A stretch of DNA of 40,797 nt from Saccharospirillum sp. Its GTDB lineage: Bacteria > Pseudomonadota > Gammaproteobacteria > Pseudomonadales > Natronospirillaceae. Where the stretch lies: contig JAIUML010000035.1 in NCBI GenBank assembly GCA_022565595.1, positions 1 to 40,797 on the forward strand, read 5' to 3'. Made by a program: the position numbers and the translations under genes. A model generated the notes under the pieces. It saw only the letters and a list, made by a program, of their open reading frames with translations. It searched no databases and was not told the DNA's origin. This document shows positions 5,704 to 14,654 of this stretch, piece by piece; position 1 is the stretch's first letter; each line of letters starts with the position of its first letter.

Positions 5704-6666
5704 ATGGCTAGTAGTCCATTCTTGAATGATATCCGCGCTTCCATCCGAGTCCGTGGCATGAGTTACCAAACGGAAAAAACCTATATTTACTGGATACGCT
5801 TCTTCATCCGATACAACAACTGTCAACATCCAAGTCAATTGAACTCTAGTGATGTTGTTCGTTTCCTGACCTATTTAGCTACCGAACGCCATGTTGCAAT
5901 CAATACTCAGCGGATTGCATTGAATGCGCTTGCTTATCTGTATAACCAGTTTCTCAACCAGCCGTTGGGTGATCTTGATTTCAACTATGCCACCAAACCC
6001 AAGCGCCTTCCTGAAGTGCTCTCTTCTTCAGAAGTCTCCAGAATTCTCAAATGCATGTCAGGCCGTGACAAACTGATTTTTTCGCTGCTGTTTGGCTCTG
6101 GCTTAAGAATAACCGAGTGTTTGCGCATTCGCGTGAAAGACATAGATTTCGAGCGTAATTCTCTGACGATCAGAAATGGCAAAGGTGCAAAAGATAGAGT
6201 CACCATTTTGAGCCCTTCTACCCATCAGTATATTAAAACAGAAATCATAAGAGTCCTGGCGATTCAGAAGGTAGATAACAGAAAAGGAGTCGGGCCTTCC
6301 ATTCCTGGCGTGTTGTCTAAAAAGTTTCCGTCTGCCTTTAAAGAACCTGCCTGGATGTATTTGTTTCCCTCCAATAGCTTCAGCCACCATCCCATTACCG
6401 GTGAGGTATGCAGGCATCATTTGCACCCTTCAGTGCCACGCAAAGCCCTAAAAAAGGCTGTTGGCAAGGCCAAACTGAACCATAAGCGGATTACCTGCCA
6501 CACTTTTCGCCATAGCTTTGCGACGGAGTTATTAAAAGGTGGCCAGGATATACGCACAGTACAAGAACTGCTCGGGCATTCAGATGTATCTACTACGCAA
6601 ATATACACGCACGTTCTCGGTGATCACTTCGCCGGTACAACAAGCCCGTTGGAAGCCATCGCTTAA
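5704..6666 (+). CDS. intI: Integron integrase IntI (tyrosine recombinase)
   Basis: The 320-residue protein starts at ATG 5704 after AAGGAG; the longer frame from 5638 would run through the LexA box and is rejected. It has the N-terminal SAM-like DNA-binding domain (FLNDIRASIRVRGMSYQTEKTY) and the catalytic domain with Arg135 (SGLRITE), His266/Arg269 (HTFRHSFAT), His292 (GHSDVS) and nucleophile Tyr301. The extra stretch specific to IntI proteins is present (about 205-223, KKFPSAFKEPAW). It recombines attC hairpins with attI to insert cassettes and attC with attC to excise them. It points away from the array, the standard integron layout. All catalytic residues are intact, so it is likely functional and SOS-inducible. 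Confidence 0.96.
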   Translation: MASSPFLNDIRASIRVRGMSYQTEKTYIYWIRFFIRYNNCQHPSQLNSSDVVRFLTYLATERHVAINTQRIALNALAYLYNQFLNQPLGDLDFNYATKPKRLPEVLSSSEVSRILKCMSGRDKLIFSLLFGSGLRITECLRIRVKDIDFERNSLTIRNGKGAKDRVTILSPSTHQYIKTEIIRVLAIQKVDNRKGVGPSIPGVLSKKFPSAFKEPAWMYLFPSNSFSHHPITGEVCRHHLHPSVPRKALKKAVGKAKLNHKRITCHTFRHSFATELLKGGQDIRTVQELLGHSDVSTTQIYTHVLGDHFAGTTSPLEAIA

Positions 6667-6836
6667 CTGAAAAATTGCTCTTGCGAAGCGTTCAAGCACG
6701 CTACCGCCCGGTCGGATTCATGACAAACCAAAGAACCGGCGATGTGGGGTGGATTTTTACCGGTTAGGCTACAAATAGCAGTTTTGTGTAAAGGGTTCAA
6801 GGCTTGAGGTGCAGCACTTGCTGGCGGGCCAGGCTG

Positions 6837-7415
6837 TTACGCCTGGCCACCACTGCCACTGAGGAACATCTTGTCGATACCAAGCCGCTTCAGGGCGGCG
6901 TCGTAGCGGGTTTCTATCCCTTCCTCGAAGATCAGTTCCAGGTCGGCCGGTACGGTGAGCCAGGCGTTGCCTTTCAGCTCGCCTTCGAGTTGCCCTGGGG
7001 ACCAGCCAGAGCAGCCGAGGCAGACCAGGAAGTCTGTCGGGCCTCGGCCTTTGGCGATGGCCTCTAGAACATCCGGGCTGGTGGTGATGCTGAGGTAGCC
7101 GTTGTTGGCGGTGCTGCTCCAGGGGCCTTCTTTTGAGCGGTGGATGATGAAGCCGTGTTCCGGCATGACGGGGCCGCCGGAGTAGACGTTGGTGTCGCGC
7201 AGTTCTTCGTCGTCGCATTCGATGTCGAGCGAGTCAAACACTTCGCCGAGCTTCATGGAGGTGAGGCGGTTGATCACCAGGCCCATGCAGCCTTCGTTGT
7301 CGTGCTGGAACAGGTAGGATACGGTGCCGTTGAACCAGGGGTCTTCCATGCTGGGCATGGCAACGATGAATTGGTGGCTTAGTCCGGCGTCAACCGAGGT
7401 GAGAGGATCTTTCAT
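6837..7415 (-). CDS. algH: YqgE/AlgH family protein (UPF0301)
   Basis: The 192-residue protein starts at ATG 7415, seven bases after GGAGGAA; a longer upstream frame is not supported. Family features are HQFIVAMPSMEDPWFNGTV at the N-terminus, GCMGLVINR, VYSGGPVMPEHGFIIH, and CLGCSGWSPGQLEGEL followed by AW near the C-terminus. The family is widespread in gammaproteobacteria. In Pseudomonas it was linked to alginate gene transcription, but its biochemical role is unsettled. It lies 152 bp downstream of moeB on the same strand. Its stop codon sits inside the hairpin GGCCAGGC/GCCTGGCC (6827-6848), which lacks a T-run. The 170 bp between it and intI hold nothing else I can support. Confidence 0.9.
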   Translation of the reverse strand: MKDPLTSVDAGLSHQFIVAMPSMEDPWFNGTVSYLFQHDNEGCMGLVINRLTSMKLGEVFDSLDIECDDEELRDTNVYSGGPVMPEHGFIIHRSKEGPWSSTANNGYLSITTSPDVLEAIAKGRGPTDFLVCLGCSGWSPGQLEGELKGNAWLTVPADLELIFEEGIETRYDAALKRLGIDKMFLSGSGGQA

Positions 7416-7433
7416 GGTGCGTTCCTCCGCAAG

Positions 7434-7451
7434 GCAGCCCTGTTGGGCTGC
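7434..7451 (-). other. Stem-loop in the algH leader
   Basis: GCAGCCC, a four-base loop TGTT and GGGCTGC form a perfect 7-bp stem 19 bp upstream of the algH start. A second dyad, GGCCA/TGGCC, lies at 7453-7471. Neither has a T-run, so they are leader structures or remnants rather than intrinsic terminators. Confidence 0.4.
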
Positions 7452-7567
7452 GGGCCAATGGACCACTGGCCAGTTAAGCCCTGATGAGCATTGCCATAAG
7501 GCCGTCTTTAAAATACTAGCTTAAATACTGAGGTTTTGGCAGTACTGGATCAACCCGTCCGCACTAC

Positions 7568-8338
7568 TTACCCGCAAACGGGGCACTGTGGCTGGCGATG
7601 GAACCGGAACCGTTGCCAGCTCATGTCCATCGCATCCAGCACCAGCAGTTGCCCGGTGAGGCTTTGGCCAAAACCGGCCAGCAACTTGAGTGTTTCTGTG
7701 GCCTGCACGCAGCCTATGGTGCCCACTACGGGGCCGAGCACGCCGGAGCTGGAGCAGTTGAGTTGCTCGTCCTGACCATCCGGGTAGAGGCAGGCGAAAC
7801 AGGGGCTGGCTGGGTCCCGAAAGTCAAACACGCTCACCTGGCCAGAAAGGCCAATGGCAGCGCCGGATACCAGCGGAATACCCAGTTGCTTGCAGACTCG
7901 GTTGGCGGCATAGCGGCTGCTGAAGTTGTCGGTACCAATCACAACGGCATCGCAGCCTTGTGCCCAGTGCGCTATGCCGGCTTCATCCAGCGCCTGCTCG
8001 ATGCATTCCAGTTGCACATCCGGGTTCAGTGCCTGCAGTTGCTGGCGTGCGCTCTCGGTTTTTGGCTGGCCGAGGGTGTTCATGCCGTGAACAATCTGCC
8101 GTTGCAGGTTGGTCTCATCGACCACGTCGCCATCGGCGAGGCGAATGTGGCCAACGCCTGCGGCCGCGAGGTAAAGCAATATCGGGCTGCCGAGGCCGCC
8201 TGCGCCCAACACCAGTACACGGGCGTTAACCAGTGCTAGCTGGCCTGCCACATCGACTTCCGGCAAGAGGATATTGCGGCTGTAGCGCAACAGTTGCTCG
8301 TCGGTCAGCTCTGTGGCGGCCTGGTGTTGGTCGGTCAT
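7568..8338 (-). CDS. moeB: Molybdopterin-synthase adenylyltransferase/ThiF-type E1-like enzyme
   Basis: The 256-residue protein starts at ATG 8338; the frame continues upstream but that part is an Arg-rich shadow of grxD. Features are RYSRNILLPEVDVAGQ at the N-terminus, the ATP-binding GAGGLGSPILLYLAAAGVG, the acidic DGDVVDETNLQRQ, the GTDNFSSRY segment, and two CxxC zinc pairs (CFAC and CPVC, the latter at the very end). It adenylates the C-terminal glycine of MoaD, or of ThiS in some organisms, to prepare sulfur transfer in molybdenum cofactor synthesis. It follows grxD after 5 bp, so the two are co-transcribed. No MoaD or MoaE gene is in the window; a ThiF-like role cannot be excluded. Confidence 0.9.
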   Translation of the reverse strand: MTDQHQAATELTDEQLLRYSRNILLPEVDVAGQLALVNARVLVLGAGGLGSPILLYLAAAGVGHIRLADGDVVDETNLQRQIVHGMNTLGQPKTESARQQLQALNPDVQLECIEQALDEAGIAHWAQGCDAVVIGTDNFSSRYAANRVCKQLGIPLVSGAAIGLSGQVSVFDFRDPASPCFACLYPDGQDEQLNCSSSGVLGPVVGTIGCVQATETLKLLAGFGQSLTGQLLVLDAMDMSWQRFRFHRQPQCPVCG

Positions 8339-8343
8339 GCGGC

Positions 8344-8676
8344 TCAGTCTTCGTCGGTGTCGACGGCGGCTTCTTCGATCAGCGGTTGCAGCTCGCCTTT
8401 TTCGAACATCTCGGTAACGATGTCGCAGCCGCCGATCAGCTCGCCTTTCACCCAGAGTTGCGGGAAGGTCGGCCAGTTGGCGTGCTTGGGCAGCTCGGCG
8501 CGGATGTCCGGGTTGGACAGTACGTCGACATAGGCAAAGCGTTTGCCGCAGCCCATTACGGCCTGAACGGTCTGGGCAGAGAAGCCACACATGGGCTGGT
8601 TCGGGTTGCCCTTCATGTACAGCAGCACGGGGTTGCTTTCGATCTGTTCTTTGATGGTGGCCAGAGTATCGGTCAT
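8344..8676 (-). CDS. grxD: Monothiol glutaredoxin Grx4
   Basis: The 110-residue protein starts at ATG 8676. It has the CGFS active site (QPMCGFSAQTVQ) preceded by VLLYMKGNP, then NWPTFPQLWV and GGCDIVTEM, all typical of the monothiol glutaredoxin family. Family members bind a [2Fe-2S] cluster with glutathione and pass iron-sulfur clusters to client proteins, together with BolA-type partners. It is the first gene of a grxD-moeB pair. A small inverted repeat ACTGAA/TTCAGT (8719-8739) lies in the divergent region shared with argF. The C-terminal acidic tail is unremarkable. Confidence 0.95.
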   Translation of the reverse strand: MTDTLATIKEQIESNPVLLYMKGNPNQPMCGFSAQTVQAVMGCGKRFAYVDVLSNPDIRAELPKHANWPTFPQLWVKGELIGGCDIVTEMFEKGELQPLIEEAAVDTDED

Positions 8677-8859
8677 AAAGGTATCCACATTTCTAGGGTG
8701 AGTGTTAGCGCCTATTCTACTGAAAACTGTCGCTTCAGTCAGCGCTATTACTGCCCTCACTATGAGGGCCAGGGTGGGTTTTTCAATCACTACTGGCCGT
8801 GACGCCAGCGCTTCGGTAAGATTGCCGGTTTTCCCCACCATACAGGGAGTGCCCTAGCG

Positions 8860-9768
8860 ATGTCTGTAAGACATTTTCTGACCCTGACCGATTTGAGTCA
8901 GGACGAGCTGCGCCATTTGATCGACCGCGCCAGTGAACTGAAGGCCATGCACCGCAAAGGCGAGGTGTATCAGCCTCTGCAAGGCCGCGTGCTGGGCATG
9001 ATATTCGAGAAGTCCTCAACCCGTACGCGCGTCTCCTTCGAGGCCGGCATGGTGCAACTCGGCGGTGGGGCCATTTTCCTGTCGCCGCGTGATACCCAAC
9101 TGGGCCGGGGCGAGCCCATTGAAGACAGCGCCCGGGTGCTGTCGCAAATGGTCGACGCGGTGATGATCCGTACCTTTGAGCACGATAAAGCCGTCACCTT
9201 TGCCAAATACTCCAATGTGCCCGTCATCAACGCCCTGACGGACGATTACCACCCCTGCCAGTTGCTGGCAGACATGCAAGCCTATCAGGAAGCCCGTGGC
9301 TCCGTTACCGGCAAAACAGTGACCTGGGTGGGTGATGGCAACAACATGTGCAACAGCTACATCAACGCAGCCATCCAGTACGATTTCAAACTGAACATCG
9401 CCTGCCCGGAAGGGTTTGAGCCAATGCAGGCCCTGCTCGATAAAGCCGGTGACCGAGTCACCCTGTATCGGGACCCAGCCGAAGCGGTAGAAAAAGCCCA
9501 CCTGGTAACGACCGATGTCTGGGCCAGCATGGGCCAGGAAGAAGAAGCCCAGGCGCGCGAATCCGCTTTTGCAGGCTTCCAGGTCTCGCCGGCGCTGATG
9601 GATAAGGCAGACCCCGAGGCGGTTTTCCTGCATTGCTTGCCTGCCCACCGTGGCGAGGAAGTCAGCATAGACATGCTGGACGACCCCCGCTCGGTCGTCT
9701 GGGAGCAGGCTGGCAACCGCCTGCATGCACAGAAAGCGCTGCTCGAGTTCTTGCTGTGCAGTGAGTAA
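8860..9768 (+). CDS. argF: Ornithine carbamoyltransferase
   Basis: The 302-residue protein has the carbamoyl-phosphate-binding STRTR (residues 53-57), the HPCQLLADM segment and the ornithine-side [11 protein letters not shown], all intact. It condenses carbamoyl phosphate with ornithine to give citrulline in arginine synthesis in the cytosol. It is the short anabolic form (about 300 residues), as in Pseudomonas-like ArgF. It stands alone on the + strand, divergent from grxD with 183 bp between them and convergent with apaH. I saw no clear arginine-repressor box; the 6-bp dyad at 8719-8739 is the only obvious symmetric element upstream. Confidence 0.97.
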   Translation: MSVRHFLTLTDLSQDELRHLIDRASELKAMHRKGEVYQPLQGRVLGMIFEKSSTRTRVSFEAGMVQLGGGAIFLSPRDTQLGRGEPIEDSARVLSQMVDAVMIRTFEHDKAVTFAKYSNVPVINALTDDYHPCQLLADMQAYQEARGSVTGKTVTWVGDGNNMCNSYINAAIQYDFKLNIACPEGFEPMQALLDKAGDRVTLYRDPAEAVEKAHLVTTDVWASMGQEEEAQARESAFAGFQVSPALMDKADPEAVFLHCLPAHRGEEVSIDMLDDPRSVVWEQAGNRLHAQKALLEFLLCSE

Positions 9769-9787
9769 TTACTCTCGCCATGACCCG

Positions 9788-9823
9788 GGCCATGAACCAG
9801 GCAGCTTGATCTGGTTCATGGCC
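9788..9823. other. Perfect 13-bp inverted repeat between convergent argF and apaH
   Basis: GGCCATGAACCAG and CTGGTTCATGGCC surround a 10-base loop. A partial copy of the arm, TTCATGACCTGGTTCATAG, follows at 9827-9845 and runs into the apaH stop. There is no T-run, so it is not a standard intrinsic terminator, although its place between converging genes suggests a role at transcript ends. Confidence 0.55.
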
Positions 9824-9839
9824 TCGTTCATGACCTGGT

Positions 9840-10637
9840 TCATAGCCTGATCAACCGCCCCGCCTCCATCTTCACCATACTCAGCTCTCCGCCATACACA
9901 CAGCCTGTGTCCAGGCAGCAAATGTCGTCACGGCCGGTGTTTCCTTGCAAGTCCGACCAATGGCCAAACAGCCAGGTTTCGGTCTGTGATGGCCATAACT
10001 CATACCAGGGAAAAAGGTTGGGGTCTGACGGCCAGGGGGCTTTGCTGTAAAAGCTCAACCGGGGCCCGTGCAGGCCGGATACATCGCAGTGGCGCATTTG
10101 CGTAAAGGCGTTGATGATGTCCACCCAGGGCGCCAGCTCGGGCGTTGTGAACGGCCTGCTCTTGTAGGGAGATAGCGCCAGGGCCTGCAGCAGAGCCGGG
10201 TTGCCGCGGCGCAACTGGTCGCTGGCGGCTTGTGCATGGGCCTCTGCCTGGTGCCGATTCCACCCGGGAAAGACCCCGGCATGGGTCAGGGTGAGGTAGT
10301 TTTCAGGGTCGCGCAGCATCAGGGGTTTGCTCAGCAACCATTGTCGCCAGTATGGGGCTGAGGCGTGTGCCACTATTGGCTGCAGTGTGGCGTCGGCCGG
10401 CATTCTGGCGCTGGCCATTAACGCCAACAGGCGGATTTCGTGGTTGCCAAGCACCATGTTGAAGCGATCGCCCAGGGCATGAACCCGTTGCAATACGGCC
10501 AACGAATCAGGCCCCTTGCCTACCAGGTCCCCCACGCTCCAGAGCCGATCCGATGTCGGATCAAACCCCACCTGTTCAAGCCGCTGGTCCAACTGCTCCA
10601 GGCAGCCGTGAACATCCCCTACAATAAATAACGCCAC
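9840..10637 (-). CDS. apaH: Symmetrical bis(5'-nucleosyl)-tetraphosphatase
   Basis: The 265-residue protein is read from GTG 10637, so that it opens LFIVGDVHGC as in the family. The longer frame upstream overlaps the ABC ATPase gene and is rejected. Metallophosphatase motifs are in order: GDVHGC, GDLVGKGPDS, GNHEIRLL, HAGVFPGW and FGHWSDLQG. It cleaves Ap4A and related dinucleotides to ADP in the cytosol. It begins 8 bp after the stop of the ABC ATPase gene, so it appears to be the last gene of that transport operon, unlike the ksgA-apaG-apaH arrangement of enterobacteria. No strong ribosome-binding site is visible, which agrees with translational coupling. Confidence 0.9.
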   Translation of the reverse strand: MALFIVGDVHGCLEQLDQRLEQVGFDPTSDRLWSVGDLVGKGPDSLAVLQRVHALGDRFNMVLGNHEIRLLALMASARMPADATLQPIVAHASAPYWRQWLLSKPLMLRDPENYLTLTHAGVFPGWNRHQAEAHAQAASDQLRRGNPALLQALALSPYKSRPFTTPELAPWVDIINAFTQMRHCDVSGLHGPRLSFYSKAPWPSDPNLFPWYELWPSQTETWLFGHWSDLQGNTGRDDICCLDTGCVYGGELSMVKMEAGRLIRL

Positions 10638-10645
10638 GGCAAGGC

Positions 10646-11713
10646 TCAGTCGAAGGCCAGCAGGGCCTGGTGTGAAAAGGCCACCTGCAGTTTTGCACCG
10701 GGCTGCTGTGCTTGTTCGCTGAGCATGGCCAGTTCGGCGCCACCGAGGTCCAGCCGCAAACGCCACTGGTGGCCTTCAAACAGGCATTGTTTGACCGTCC
10801 CGTTCATGTAATTGGTGTCTGTTCGTTCGTTTTCACCCTGGGTGCAGAGGCGAATGGCGTCGCTGTGCAGCATCAATTGCACGGCCTTGCCGGGCTCCGG
10901 GTTCATCGGGTTGCCGACTCGGCTCACCAGACGCTGATCACCCACCTGCACCTGCCAGTAGTTGCTGTCCAGCGGGGCATGAAGGCGGGCGGGCAATTGG
11001 CTGTCGTAACCCGCCAGGCCGGCTACCCAAGTGGTTGCCGGGTTGGCAAAAAGGGATTGAGTGGTGCCGGTTTGCTCCAGGTGGCCATTGCGCAGGATCA
11101 GCAGTTCATCCGCCAGTGCACAGGCCTCCAATGGGTCATGCGTGACGTACAGCACGGTTTTGTTCAAGCGTTGAAAGAGGTCGGCCAGTTCAAAGCGCAT
11201 GGTCATACGCAATTGCACGTCGAGATTGGACAGCGGCTCGTCAAACAACAGCACCTCAGGGTCTGTTGCCAGTGCTCGGGCAATGGCAACCCGCTGTTGC
11301 TGCCCGCCAGACAACTCGGACGGCAAGCGGTCGGCATAGGGCGTCAGTTGCATCAAGGCCAGTAAATCATCCACGCGGCACTGACGCGCCTGGCGGTTCA
11401 TGTTGGCCAGGCCATAGCCGACGATCTTGCGCACCTTCATGTGTGGCCACAGTGCGTAATCCTGAAACACCATGTTGATCGGGCGTTTCTCCGGCGGTAA
11501 CGAATAGCTCGGCGATGTAATCAACTGGCCGTTGATGCGCACCTCGCCAGCGTCGGGGTCTTCCAGGCCGGAAATCAGCTTGAGCAAAGTCGACTTGCCG
11601 CAGCCAGAGGGCCCCAGTACAGCCATGACCCGCCCGGTTTCCAGACGAAAATCCAGGCCATTCAGCGCAGTGGCAGAGCCGTAGTGTCGACTCAAGCGGG
11701 AGACTTCAAGCAT
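10646..11713 (-). CDS. ABC importer ATPase, FbpC/PotA-like
   Basis: The 355-residue protein starts at ATG 11713, which overlaps the permease stop by 8 bp; an upstream TTG is also in frame. It has Walker A GPSGCGKST, Q-loop VFQDYALWPH, signature LSGGQQQR, Walker B VLLFDEP and the switch VTHD, then a C-terminal TOBE-like domain. This domain order is that of importers for iron(III), polyamines, sulfate, phosphonates or sugars. With the fused permease and the family-1 type binding protein upstream it most resembles iron(III)/2-aminoethylphosphonate-type systems; the substrate is not decided by sequence alone. Confidence 0.9.
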   Translation of the reverse strand: MLEVSRLSRHYGSATALNGLDFRLETGRVMAVLGPSGCGKSTLLKLISGLEDPDAGEVRINGQLITSPSYSLPPEKRPINMVFQDYALWPHMKVRKIVGYGLANMNRQARQCRVDDLLALMQLTPYADRLPSELSGGQQQRVAIARALATDPEVLLFDEPLSNLDVQLRMTMRFELADLFQRLNKTVLYVTHDPLEACALADELLILRNGHLEQTGTTQSLFANPATTWVAGLAGYDSQLPARLHAPLDSNYWQVQVGDQRLVSRVGNPMNPEPGKAVQLMLHSDAIRLCTQGENERTDTNYMNGTVKQCLFEGHQWRLRLDLGGAELAMLSEQAQQPGAKLQVAFSHQALLAFD

Positions 11714-13472
11714 GACGAACCTCAATGTTCAGCGAATTCACGGGGGGCTCTGCCGAGTGCACCTGGAACAACTGTTTGAACAGATTGCGCACGGCCAGTT
11801 GTGTGGCCTGTATCAGGCCAAGGGTTACGGTAGCGGCCACCAGGGTAGAAGCGGTAGAGAGGCCGTAATATCCCTGCAGGAACATGCGGTCGATCACCAC
11901 CGGCAATACGGCATAGCCTGGCGGGTGCAAAATGGAAGTGACCGCCAGATCAAAAACGCTGGAGCCGAAGCTGGCCAGGCCAGCGGACAAAAAGGCTGCC
12001 AGAGTCAAAGGCAACAGAATGGTCACCAGGCGCCGGGGCAAGGAGACGCCTTGCAAGGCCGCCGCGGCCATAAAGGATTGAGGAATCTGCCCCATGGCAC
12101 CGAGCAACACCCGAATGGCGATGGGAATGGCCCCAGCCATGCCCGCCAGCACCAGAATAAAGGGGTGGCCATAGAGGCTCAGCCCCAGATTGAACAGTAG
12201 CGGATGGTTCCAGAAGAAGATAAAACCAACCCCGAGAATGACGCCCGGCACGGCCAGCGTCATGGTGCAGATGACGTTGATCAACCCATTCAAATAAAAC
12301 TGGCTGAAGGTGAGTAGATAGGCCGCCAGAAAGGACACAAGCAAGCTGGCGGTGGCAGCCATCAAAGCGATTTGCAGGGAGTTACCCAAGGCTTCGCGCA
12401 GCAAGGAGCCGCTTTGCAAAACGGACTGGTAATGCACCAGTGTCAGGTTACCTGGGGTGAAACCGGTGTTCATCTGGTCGATGAACGACACCATCAAACT
12501 GGTGCCCATAGGGATGCCGAGGGCAATGGCCACAAAGGCCAGTGCCACAAACGACAGCGCTTTATTCACCCGACGACCACTGCGAAAACCGGCCTCTGCC
12601 TTGGCCGTCAGGAAGTCGAACCGGGAGCGCTTCAGCAGCCACAGGTAGAGTGCCACGGCGGCCATCAGAATCACCATCAGATACACCGAGAGCACACCGG
12701 CCAGATCGAACCGAATCGGCGACTGATTCATGGCGGTAAAGATGGTGTAGGGCAAGGTTGGAAAACGATACGTAGTTGCCAGGGCGGCCGGCAAGCCAAA
12801 GTCGCCAAGGGTGTCGATAAACACCAACACCATGCCGGACAGGATGGCAGGCAACAACAGGGGCAAGCGCACCGTTAACAGGGTGCGCATCGGGCCTGCG
12901 CCGCACAGCCGGGCCGCATGCTGGTATTCCTTCACATGCCATTGCATGGCGGCACTGACCGCCAGGTACGCAAAGGGGTAGTTCTTGAAACTCATGATGG
13001 CGACCAGGCCTTGAGGTGAAAATACCCAGTCGTACACCCAGGGCATGCCCAGCCATTGCGCTGCAATGCCATCGCGAATGCTGAACAGTATCCAGCCCTG
13101 AGCGATGATAAAGGATGGCATGATCAGCATCGCCCAGGCGCAGAGATCCAGAGCGGTGGCACCCTTGATTGGGTACTGATGGCGAATGATCGCCAACGAG
13201 GCTCCAATCAGAGTGCCGAAGATGGCCGTATAGCTGGAGAGGTACAGGGAATTCATCAGCGATACCCGCCACAGCCTGCGCTGAAACAATTCCTGCAGCT
13301 GGCTGATGCCACTAAAGGCGAGATCCCCCTGCAGAATGCCCGGGAAAAAAGCCTGAGCCAATACCAGCCCCATGGGCGCTGCCACCAGAATCAGCAACAG
13401 CAGGCTGATGGCGATACCGACCAGGGTATCGGGTTTCAGGGCACGCATTCGTCGAAATCGCCTGACCATCAT
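11706..13472 (-). CDS. ABC importer permease, fused two-domain (FbpB-like)
   Basis: The 588-residue inner-membrane protein has two homologous halves, each with about six membrane segments. Each half has an EAA loop that contacts the ATPase (GAGPMRTLLTVRLPLLLPA near 200, and ALQGVSLPRRLVTILLPL near 480). This fused arrangement is typical of iron(III)-type importers. It starts 7 bp after the binding-protein stop and overlaps the ATPase start, so the three genes form one operon. Two consecutive ATG codons open the frame. The length is normal for the fused family. Confidence 0.9.
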   Translation of the reverse strand: MMVRRFRRMRALKPDTLVGIAISLLLLILVAAPMGLVLAQAFFPGILQGDLAFSGISQLQELFQRRLWRVSLMNSLYLSSYTAIFGTLIGASLAIIRHQYPIKGATALDLCAWAMLIMPSFIIAQGWILFSIRDGIAAQWLGMPWVYDWVFSPQGLVAIMSFKNYPFAYLAVSAAMQWHVKEYQHAARLCGAGPMRTLLTVRLPLLLPAILSGMVLVFIDTLGDFGLPAALATTYRFPTLPYTIFTAMNQSPIRFDLAGVLSVYLMVILMAAVALYLWLLKRSRFDFLTAKAEAGFRSGRRVNKALSFVALAFVAIALGIPMGTSLMVSFIDQMNTGFTPGNLTLVHYQSVLQSGSLLREALGNSLQIALMAATASLLVSFLAAYLLTFSQFYLNGLINVICTMTLAVPGVILGVGFIFFWNHPLLFNLGLSLYGHPFILVLAGMAGAIPIAIRVLLGAMGQIPQSFMAAAALQGVSLPRRLVTILLPLTLAAFLSAGLASFGSSVFDLAVTSILHPPGYAVLPVVIDRMFLQGYYGLSTASTLVAATVTLGLIQATQLAVRNLFKQLFQVHSAEPPVNSLNIEVRHA

Positions 13473-13479
13473 TTATGCC

Positions 13480-14460
13480 TCAGTTCACGGCCTGATCGGC
13501 AAACCAGCTTTTGATTGCGGCTTCATGCTCGGCGGCCCAGGCTGCCGGTGCGACTCTATAAACTGCCTCTGCTGGCGGGCCATAAGACAAGGGGTTTACC
13601 CCCTCAACAGGAGACAGGAAGAGACCGTCTGCGCCACCGTTTTCGGTCAGGAATTGTTGGGTGGCCGGGCTCAGCATCCAATTGACAAAGGCCTGAGCCG
13701 CGTCGGTTTTGTCGGTGCTGGCCTGAACAGCCACACCGCGGGAGGAGGACGGTGCGCCCGCCTCAGGCCACACAACCTCAACCGGCTCGCCCGACTGAAT
13801 CATCGAATAGGCGTTGGGAGACGACAGCATCGCGACCGATATTTCGCCAGCACTCAAGGCACGGCGGGTGGGGCCATTGGTGCGAAACACACGCAAGTCG
13901 TTGTCGAGAATGCCAGAATACAATTGGCGTGCGGCATCCATGCCCATGTCGTAATGCAAGGAGGCAACACAAGGGTATGCCGGAGCGGCGACGGCCGGGT
14001 CGGCCTGGCCGATCACGCCCTTGAACGCGCTGCTGGTCAAGTCGGCAAAGGTGGCGGGCGGCTCAGAGACGAGGTCCGTACGGTAAACGAGCACACAAGA
14101 AGCCGTAGTACCGGCCGGCATCCAGGCCCGGCTTTCAGGCACCAGGGAGCGGCCCTGTTCGGTCAGATACTGCTCGTTTTCCGGTGCCAGGTTTCTCATG
14201 AACATGCCTTGCTGGTCCATGCTGTACAGGCTACCGACGCCATCAAAGAGCAGTACATCCCAGCGCGGGTTGTTGGCTTCTGCAGCGATGCGCGCCAGCA
14301 AATTGCCGCCACTCATCTGGATAACCTCGATTTCGTGACCGGTATCAGCGGTGAATCGGTCACCGATGATGTCTTCAAAGTCGTTGGTGTAAAGCACCAG
14401 AGAAGAAGCCATGGCGGCGTTCCCCAGCAGGAGAGCACAGAGTGCTGTCACGGTTTTCAT
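13480..14460 (-). CDS. Periplasmic binding protein of the FbpABC-like importer
   Basis: The 326-residue protein starts at ATG 14460 after GGAGAAA; the upstream extension is discarded because it would bury the signal peptide (MKTVTALCALLLGNAAMASS). The mature start SLVLYTNDFEDIIGDRFTAD is that of family-1 extracellular solute-binding proteins. WDVLLFDGVGSL, AFKGVIGQADPAVA and AFVNWMLSPATQQFL are family-like. The paired Tyr iron ligands of FbpA are not evident, so an organic or phosphonate-like ligand is as likely as iron. It is the first gene of the operon and is divergent from a LysR gene, the likely regulator. Confidence 0.85.
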   Translation of the reverse strand: MKTVTALCALLLGNAAMASSLVLYTNDFEDIIGDRFTADTGHEIEVIQMSGGNLLARIAAEANNPRWDVLLFDGVGSLYSMDQQGMFMRNLAPENEQYLTEQGRSLVPESRAWMPAGTTASCVLVYRTDLVSEPPATFADLTSSAFKGVIGQADPAVAAPAYPCVASLHYDMGMDAARQLYSGILDNDLRVFRTNGPTRRALSAGEISVAMLSSPNAYSMIQSGEPVEVVWPEAGAPSSSRGVAVQASTDKTDAAQAFVNWMLSPATQQFLTENGGADGLFLSPVEGVNPLSYGPPAEAVYRVAPAAWAAEHEAAIKSWFADQAVN

Positions 14461-14562
14461 GGTGTTTCTCCATTCAAGGTGAGTGAGAGTGTCTAAAAGA
14501 CCGCGCCACAATACCGAGCATGCGGGGTTACCGGAATGCGCGTGAGCGTCCTGGTATACAGG

Positions 14563-14596
14563 ACATTTTTTGCAGAAATGTGTCACACAACTGACA
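14563..14596. promoter_or_regulatory. Dyads in the binding-protein/LysR divergent region
   Basis: ACATTT, seven bases, AAATGT (14563-14581) overlaps at its last base with TGTCA, six bases, TGACA (14581-14596). Both lie in the 194-bp divergent region, 60-90 bp upstream of the LysR gene, the usual distance for a LysR recognition site. Assignment is by position and symmetry only. Confidence 0.4.
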
Positions 14597-14654
14597 TGGT
14601 CCTTTGGTACACCACACCACCGGCATAAATCGCAACCGCACAAGAGAGCGCAGC

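Noticed and set aside
8339-8590. N-terminal extension of the moeB frame
   Set aside because: It overlaps grxD and is Arg-rich nonsense; the ATG at 8338 gives the family's normal start.
9788-9845. Hairpin after argF as an intrinsic terminator
   Set aside because: The stem is strong, but no T-run follows on either strand, so it is reported only as an inverted repeat.
13372-14496. 374-residue frame antisense to the binding-protein gene
   Set aside because: It is opposite a well-supported signal-peptide protein and has a shadow composition.
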